A stretch of 16,055 nucleotides of DNA from contig JAGTUY010000195.1 of NCBI GenBank assembly GCA_018224455.1, positions 1 to 16,055 on the forward strand, given 5' to 3'. The stretch's first letter is position 1; each line of letters begins with the position of its first letter. A program made the translations under genes and the position numbers. The notes under the pieces are model-generated. The model was not told the DNA's origin and ran no database searches. It saw only the letters and a list, made by a program, of their open reading frames with translations. The DNA comes from Desulfosarcina sp. GTDB taxonomy: Bacteria; Desulfobacterota; Desulfobacteria; Desulfobacterales; Desulfosarcinaceae. Positions 12,799 through 16,055 of the stretch are shown one piece after another.

Positions 12799-13133
12799 GA
12801 TCGGATGGCAGAGGCCTGAAGACGGAGTGACGAATTCCGGATTACGAATTGAGGGATTGGGGAAGCGTAGGAGCGGTTTCCAGCCGCGATTGGTTTTATT
12901 GCCTCCAATTCTGACTTCAGTCCTCGGCCGGTAGGGCATTGAAAAAGGCTGGGCCACGGCCTCAATCGCAGGCTTTTCCGGATCGCGGACGGGCATACCG
13001 CTAATAAAAAACGGTTTTTGATTGATGTGAACAAGTTGAACCGTGATAGCGAGCGAATTCCTATCCGCTTGCAGCGGGGTTGTCAAGCAAACCGGAAATC
13101 GACTTTCCATGCTGCGCAGCACTGCAGTCACGG
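12799..13133. other. Gene-free region with dispersed-repeat sequence
   Basis: This 335-base region between convergent fmdB-like and flavin reductase genes shows repeat-like sequence (GAATTCCGGATTACGAATTG near 12831-12850) and a REP-like hairpin. ORFs across it on the minus strand give repeat-derived peptides (IRNPEFVT, NRGWKPLLRF) and are not genes. No clear terminator was found. Confidence 0.6.
12867..12888 (+). repeat. REP-like element with GTAG head
   Basis: GTAGGAGCGG, a short loop, then CCGCG form a small hairpin (GCGG 12873-12876 with CCGC 12884-12887) preceded by the tetranucleotide GTAG. REP elements moved by RAYT transposases have this GTAG-plus-palindrome layout. Only one copy is in the window and no RAYT gene is seen. 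Confidence 0.45.
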
Positions 13134-13706
13134 TTACTTGCGTTTGGCTTTATATCTTTTACCAATATTCCAAGCCTTGGCCACCTGTTGCCCAAGGCGC
13201 CAATAAGAAGTGTCCGGTTGTGAAAGTATCAAAGGTTTCATTTTTCTAAAATCCAATTTGCCATCAGTCAGAAATTTCTCTTCTGTGTAGGTTCCCACAA
13301 TTTCACCAATGAAGATTTCATTTAGACCACTTTCAACAATTTCCACCAGCTTACATTCCATGCACAATGGACAGTCTCTGATCAGCGGGGCTGTTTTCAG
13401 CTCCCCATAAAAAAGATCAAAAATTTCCGATTTATCGGATTTTTTACCCGAGACAATTCCGCAATAATCAGTTATTTCGACCATATCCTCCGAAGGCAAG
13501 CAAACGCTAAAGGTTTTATTTTCCTTTATTCCAGGATTAGTATAATGGCCCTTCCCAAGGGTGATGGCAATTCTTGGTGGTTTATAACTCGCCATGGTAA
13601 ACCATGCCACGGCCAAAAAATTCGGCTGACCCTCCACATGGGCACCAACAAGCGAAACAGGCATGGGATATGCGGGTATAGTTGATCCTAAATTGATCTT
13701 ATCCAT
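13134..13706 (-). CDS. Flavoredoxin-like flavin reductase domain protein
   Basis: This 190-residue protein of the flavin reductase-like (FMN-binding split barrel) family resembles Desulfovibrio flavoredoxin, an FMN electron carrier. Family features include PMPVSLVGAHVEGQPNFLAVAW near the N-terminus (14-35), PPRIAITLGKGHYTN (43-57) for FMN phosphate contact, and the central CPLCMECKLVE (112-122). The start has a strong site (AAAGGGAGG) nine bases upstream and overlaps the stop of the preceding ORF (TAATG), indicating translational coupling. The gene is more AT-rich than those to its left. It could supply or accept electrons for the FAD oxidoreductase in the same run, which is inference. The physiological partner is unknown. 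Confidence 0.85.
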   Translation of the reverse strand: MDKINLGSTIPAYPMPVSLVGAHVEGQPNFLAVAWFTMASYKPPRIAITLGKGHYTNPGIKENKTFSVCLPSEDMVEITDYCGIVSGKKSDKSEIFDLFYGELKTAPLIRDCPLCMECKLVEIVESGLNEIFIGEIVGTYTEEKFLTDGKLDFRKMKPLILSQPDTSYWRLGQQVAKAWNIGKRYKAKRK

Positions 13707-14008
13707 TAAATGTAACCTCCCTTTATATTGTCGACTTGGTGATACATTGAGTCACCTTGCCAATTGGAAATTATGGGAATCCCCCTGATATGATATGGTG
13801 ATCCCCACGATACCACCTGAGCCTCCGTTTTGGCACCCATTAAAAGGCTCCTGTCAACAAAAAACACCACACCATCGCAGATTTGGCCTGTTGCGATTAT
13901 CTTCGAACATCGTTGGAAATTGCCGGAACTGATATCTGCAAGGATGTTGGAGTTATGTTCAACGTCTGATGAATAATCATTTGGTCCTCCTGATGCTATT
14001 TTTTTCAC
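13706..14008 (-). CDS. Uncertain 100-residue ORF, possibly frameshifted
   Basis: I do not recognise this protein. The ORF begins at a GTG (14008) without a ribosome-binding site. A very good site, AGGAGG, lies inside it and serves the ATG at 13980, which is in a different frame and gives only 27 residues (stop at 13897-13899). A second in-frame start, ATG at 13837, has AGGAG about 7 bases upstream and would give 43 residues. The stop overlaps the flavin reductase start by one base. The mismatch between signal and frame suggests a decayed or frameshifted gene, or a short leader peptide followed by a small protein. It lies 41 bases after the FAD oxidoreductase on the same strand. Confidence 0.4.
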   Translation of the reverse strand: MKKIASGGPNDYSSDVEHNSNILADISSGNFQRCSKIIATGQICDGVVFFVDRSLLMGAKTEAQVVSWGSPYHIRGIPIISNWQGDSMYHQVDNIKGGYI

Positions 14009-14049
14009 AGGAATAGTGATAAAATAGCCGGCTTATTTTTTAATAATTT

Positions 14050-15432
14050 CTAAGCCTTGATGTTCTGATTATTATGAAAAATATTTTTAGGATCATACTT
14101 CTTTTTGATCTGTTTCAGTCGAGCATAGTTTTCGCCGTAAGCGGCCGCCACCCGATCACCTTCGTCTTCAGTCATAAAATTCACATAGGTGCCAGCTGAG
14201 GCAAAGGGTGCAGATGCTTTAAAAAACGCGCGTGCCCATGCAATACCGATCTTATCCTGAGCTGCCTCATCCCATCGTCCGTGCACGTTAAGAACAAACT
14301 TGGCGTCCCTATGACCGTATGCCATTGCGCTCGAAGAAACACGATTGGCCGCGCCTGCGATGAGCCCCACAAATATCTCACACTGTGGAAAAGGAATTTT
14401 GCCCACAAACTCGATAATCGAATCAAGGGCGCCATCACTTAATTCTATAAAATTATGGGATTTCCAGTAGTTTCTTGCGCCAGGTGTGAGCAATGGGTCA
14501 AAGGCTTGCTGCCACTGTAGGTATGGCTGAGTTCCAATGTGTTCACCATAAGCGATTCCGAAACTACGTAAAGGATCGGTAAGCTTCTCACCTTCTGCTA
14601 TATCGCCTGCATAGAAAATGGCTAACACAACAACTTCTTTACCGTGTACATTCACGGGAAGAAAAGGCAATGGCGGGGCCTTACGAAGGACAACCCAAAT
14701 ATTGAGTTCCTCAGGTGCTGATTTTACAAATTCACGGTATTTTTCGAAAACTTGTTTTGCTTGGTCGATAGGGAAAACAATCAATCCAGCCAATATTTCA
14801 GGTCCTACGGGATGTAGCGCAAATTCGAACTGGGTAACTACACCAAAATTGCCTCCACCGCCTCTAATCGCCCAGAATAGTTCAGTGTTCTCATCTTCCG
14901 AAACTTGTATCTTCCTGCCATCCGCCGTTACCATTTTCGCGGAGATAAGATTATCGACTGTCATACCATATTTACGCGTCAACCAACCAAATCCGCCACC
15001 CAGAGTCAGTCCTGCAATACCGGTAGTTGAATTAATCCCTGTCGGTGTCGCTAATCCATGGGCCTGTATCGCTTTATCAAATTCGCCGAGCGTGGCACCA
15101 GGTTCGACATAAGCACGCTTTTTTTGTACATCAACTTTTACAGCTGTCATATTAGAAAAGTCGATCATCAAGCCGTCATTGCACAAAGCACTCCCAGCAA
15201 TATTGTGCCCACCACCTCTGATGGAAATCTCTAATCCGTTGTCACGGGCATAAGAAATTGCATGTGAAACATCATTGGCTTCTGCGCACTGTACGATTAC
15301 AGCCGGTCGACGATCAATCATAGCATTCCATATTTCCCGAACTTCGTTATAATTCAGATCACCGGGAAGCACTATCTTGCCCTTCACTTTTTCTTTTAGG
15401 TTTTTGATCTTTTCGTTCGATTGTATTTTCAT
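14050..15432 (-). CDS. Berberine-bridge-type FAD-linked oxidase
   Basis: This 460-residue VAO/PCMH-family flavoprotein oxidises an unknown small substrate. The FAD domain (about 35-210) shows IRGGGHNIAGSA (71-82), where His76 is the expected covalent FAD attachment site, and GLTLGGGFGWLTRKYG (141-156). The substrate domain follows, and the C-terminal BBE motif YDPKNIFHNNQNI is near the end (445-457). Bicovalent members also carry a Cys just before the glycine motif; here that position is Asn134-Ser135, so attachment would be through His alone, as in 6-hydroxynicotine oxidases. It has no signal peptide. The start at 15432 has AAGGA about 9 bases upstream. It is clearly AT-rich compared with the left half of the window, suggesting transfer. 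Substrate cannot be told from sequence. Confidence 0.9.
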   Translation of the reverse strand: MKIQSNEKIKNLKEKVKGKIVLPGDLNYNEVREIWNAMIDRRPAVIVQCAEANDVSHAISYARDNGLEISIRGGGHNIAGSALCNDGLMIDFSNMTAVKVDVQKKRAYVEPGATLGEFDKAIQAHGLATPTGINSTTGIAGLTLGGGFGWLTRKYGMTVDNLISAKMVTADGRKIQVSEDENTELFWAIRGGGGNFGVVTQFEFALHPVGPEILAGLIVFPIDQAKQVFEKYREFVKSAPEELNIWVVLRKAPPLPFLPVNVHGKEVVVLAIFYAGDIAEGEKLTDPLRSFGIAYGEHIGTQPYLQWQQAFDPLLTPGARNYWKSHNFIELSDGALDSIIEFVGKIPFPQCEIFVGLIAGAANRVSSSAMAYGHRDAKFVLNVHGRWDEAAQDKIGIAWARAFFKASAPFASAGTYVNFMTEDEGDRVAAAYGENYARLKQIKKKYDPKNIFHNNQNIKA

Positions 15433-15610
15433 GATATTTATCCTTGGATTTACGGAAAGTGTTTAATGCTCAGTGATAAAATCTTCGTGAAAATGGAATG
15501 ACATGGTTGTTTAAACATCGGACAACTCCCCGAGCGCCATACGCGAGCCGGAACTCACAACCGTGTCAGTAGCAATCCTTATGAATTAAGAGGCGGACAG
15601 CATGGCTGCT

Positions 15611-16055
15611 CTATTCCTGCCATTCCACGAGCTCAAGATTGGCGGGCTCGTTAAATCCCTTCAGCATTTTCGAGCCTATAGAATTAAAGGTAGCGTCTTT
15701 CCCTATACAAAGCTCTCGGACAATCCTGGCAGCGATGATTTGACCGGGCTTGCTGCAGTCGCAGATGCGCGACGTGAGATTCACGGTGGAACCGAACAGC
15801 GCGTCGCCATCGCGAACGGGCTCGCCGGCTCCGATACCAATTCTGGCCTGCAGCGCCATGCCATCTGCCCGACGTGTGTTGTCCATGGAAAGCTCGCGCT
15901 GAATCGTGATCGCGCATTTTACGGCAGCGTAAGCAGAGGCAAAGCTCGTCAAGAAACCGTCGCCGGCGCGATCGACCTCCCTTCCCCTGTGGTCCATGAG
16001 AGCCTTGCGGACGATGTCCCTATACCTTCGCACGAGGCCCAGGGCTTTTGTGTCC
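15611..16055 (-). CDS. Class III adenylate/guanylate cyclase, C-terminal part (cut by window edge)
   Basis: The reading frame stays open to the right edge, so this is the 3' part of a longer gene (about 147 codons visible). It holds most of a class III nucleotidyl cyclase domain: HRGREVDRAGDGF with the second metal-binding Asp in AGDGF, ARIGIGAGEP, and DALFGSTVNLTSRICD. In the last stretch, Asp before LFG fits adenine recognition, while Asn and Arg in VNLTSR are the transition-state pair. The first metal Asp and any sensor domain lie outside the window. A GTG at 16033 could be read as a start but would cut the catalytic domain. Adenylate rather than guanylate cyclase is likely from the Asp. 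Confidence 0.85.
   Translation of the reverse strand, partial: DTKALGLVRRYRDIVRKALMDHRGREVDRAGDGFLTSFASAYAAVKCAITIQRELSMDNTRRADGMALQARIGIGAGEPVRDGDALFGSTVNLTSRICDCSKPGQIIAARIVRELCIGKDATFNSIGSKMLKGFNEPANLELVEWQE

Noticed and set aside
13041..13083. Minus-strand promoter-like TTGACA-N17-TAGGAA
   Set aside because: The -10 hexamer is poor and it would point into the 3' end of the convergent fmdB-like gene with no gene to drive.
12627..13131. Two long overlapping minus-strand ORFs in the gap before the flavin reductase
   Set aside because: They run over the fmdB-like gene and over dispersed repeats and encode repeat-type peptides; no start signal.

Overview
The window looks like a chromosomal segment of a Desulfobacterota (former Deltaproteobacteria) anaerobe, probably a Desulfosarcina-like sulfate reducer. 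This rests on gene style (a PAS hybrid kinase with the 'MTDKPTYEALERRV' type start, a flavoredoxin-type flavin reductase, a LUD-domain protein, a NifX-like/FmdB-like pair) and on intergenic repeats common in that group. It is inference, not a database match. No rRNA, tRNA, CRISPR array or transposase gene was found.

Left part (about 130-3493, minus strand): a compact zinc-uptake operon read right to left, znuA - znuC - znuB - Fur/Zur-type regulator - a 54-residue desulforedoxin-like Cys-rich protein. Spacings are short (znuC and znuB overlap by 4 bases). A 17-base palindrome ATGCAA-N5-TTGCAT about 150 bases upstream of znuA is a plausible regulator operator. After the last gene lies a dense nest of mutually complementary segments.

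Middle left (3494-5160): a divergent AT-rich intergenic region, then a plus-strand GAF-GGDEF gene. Its guanine-binding Asp is replaced by Ser and the Asn by Val, the pattern known from hybrid promiscuous (Hypr) GGDEF enzymes that make 3',3'-cGAMP. This is the most notable observation. A 46-codon remnant of a UPF0126/TRIC-type channel gene follows on the minus strand.

Middle (5161-8653, minus strand): LUD-domain protein, a protein-L-isoaspartate methyltransferase homologue with a signal peptide, and a PAS-PAS-HisKA-HATPase-REC hybrid kinase. A 555-base gene-free region (8654-9208) follows, holding 8-base and 7-base tandem repeats, the latter as an inverted pair.

Middle right (9209-12798): minus-strand PhoH-like PIN-ATPase followed by TruD, facing away from a plus-strand pair of a NifX-like cofactor-binding protein and an FmdB-type zinc ribbon. 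A promoter-like sequence points each way in the shared intergenic region.

Right part (12799-16055): a REP-like repeat region, then a visibly more AT-rich minus-strand group: berberine-bridge-type FAD oxidoreductase, a doubtful 100-residue ORF with a ribosome-binding site in the wrong frame, and a flavin reductase. At the right edge is the C-terminal part of a class III adenylate/guanylate cyclase. With the Hypr-like enzyme, the window therefore carries two nucleotide second-messenger enzymes.
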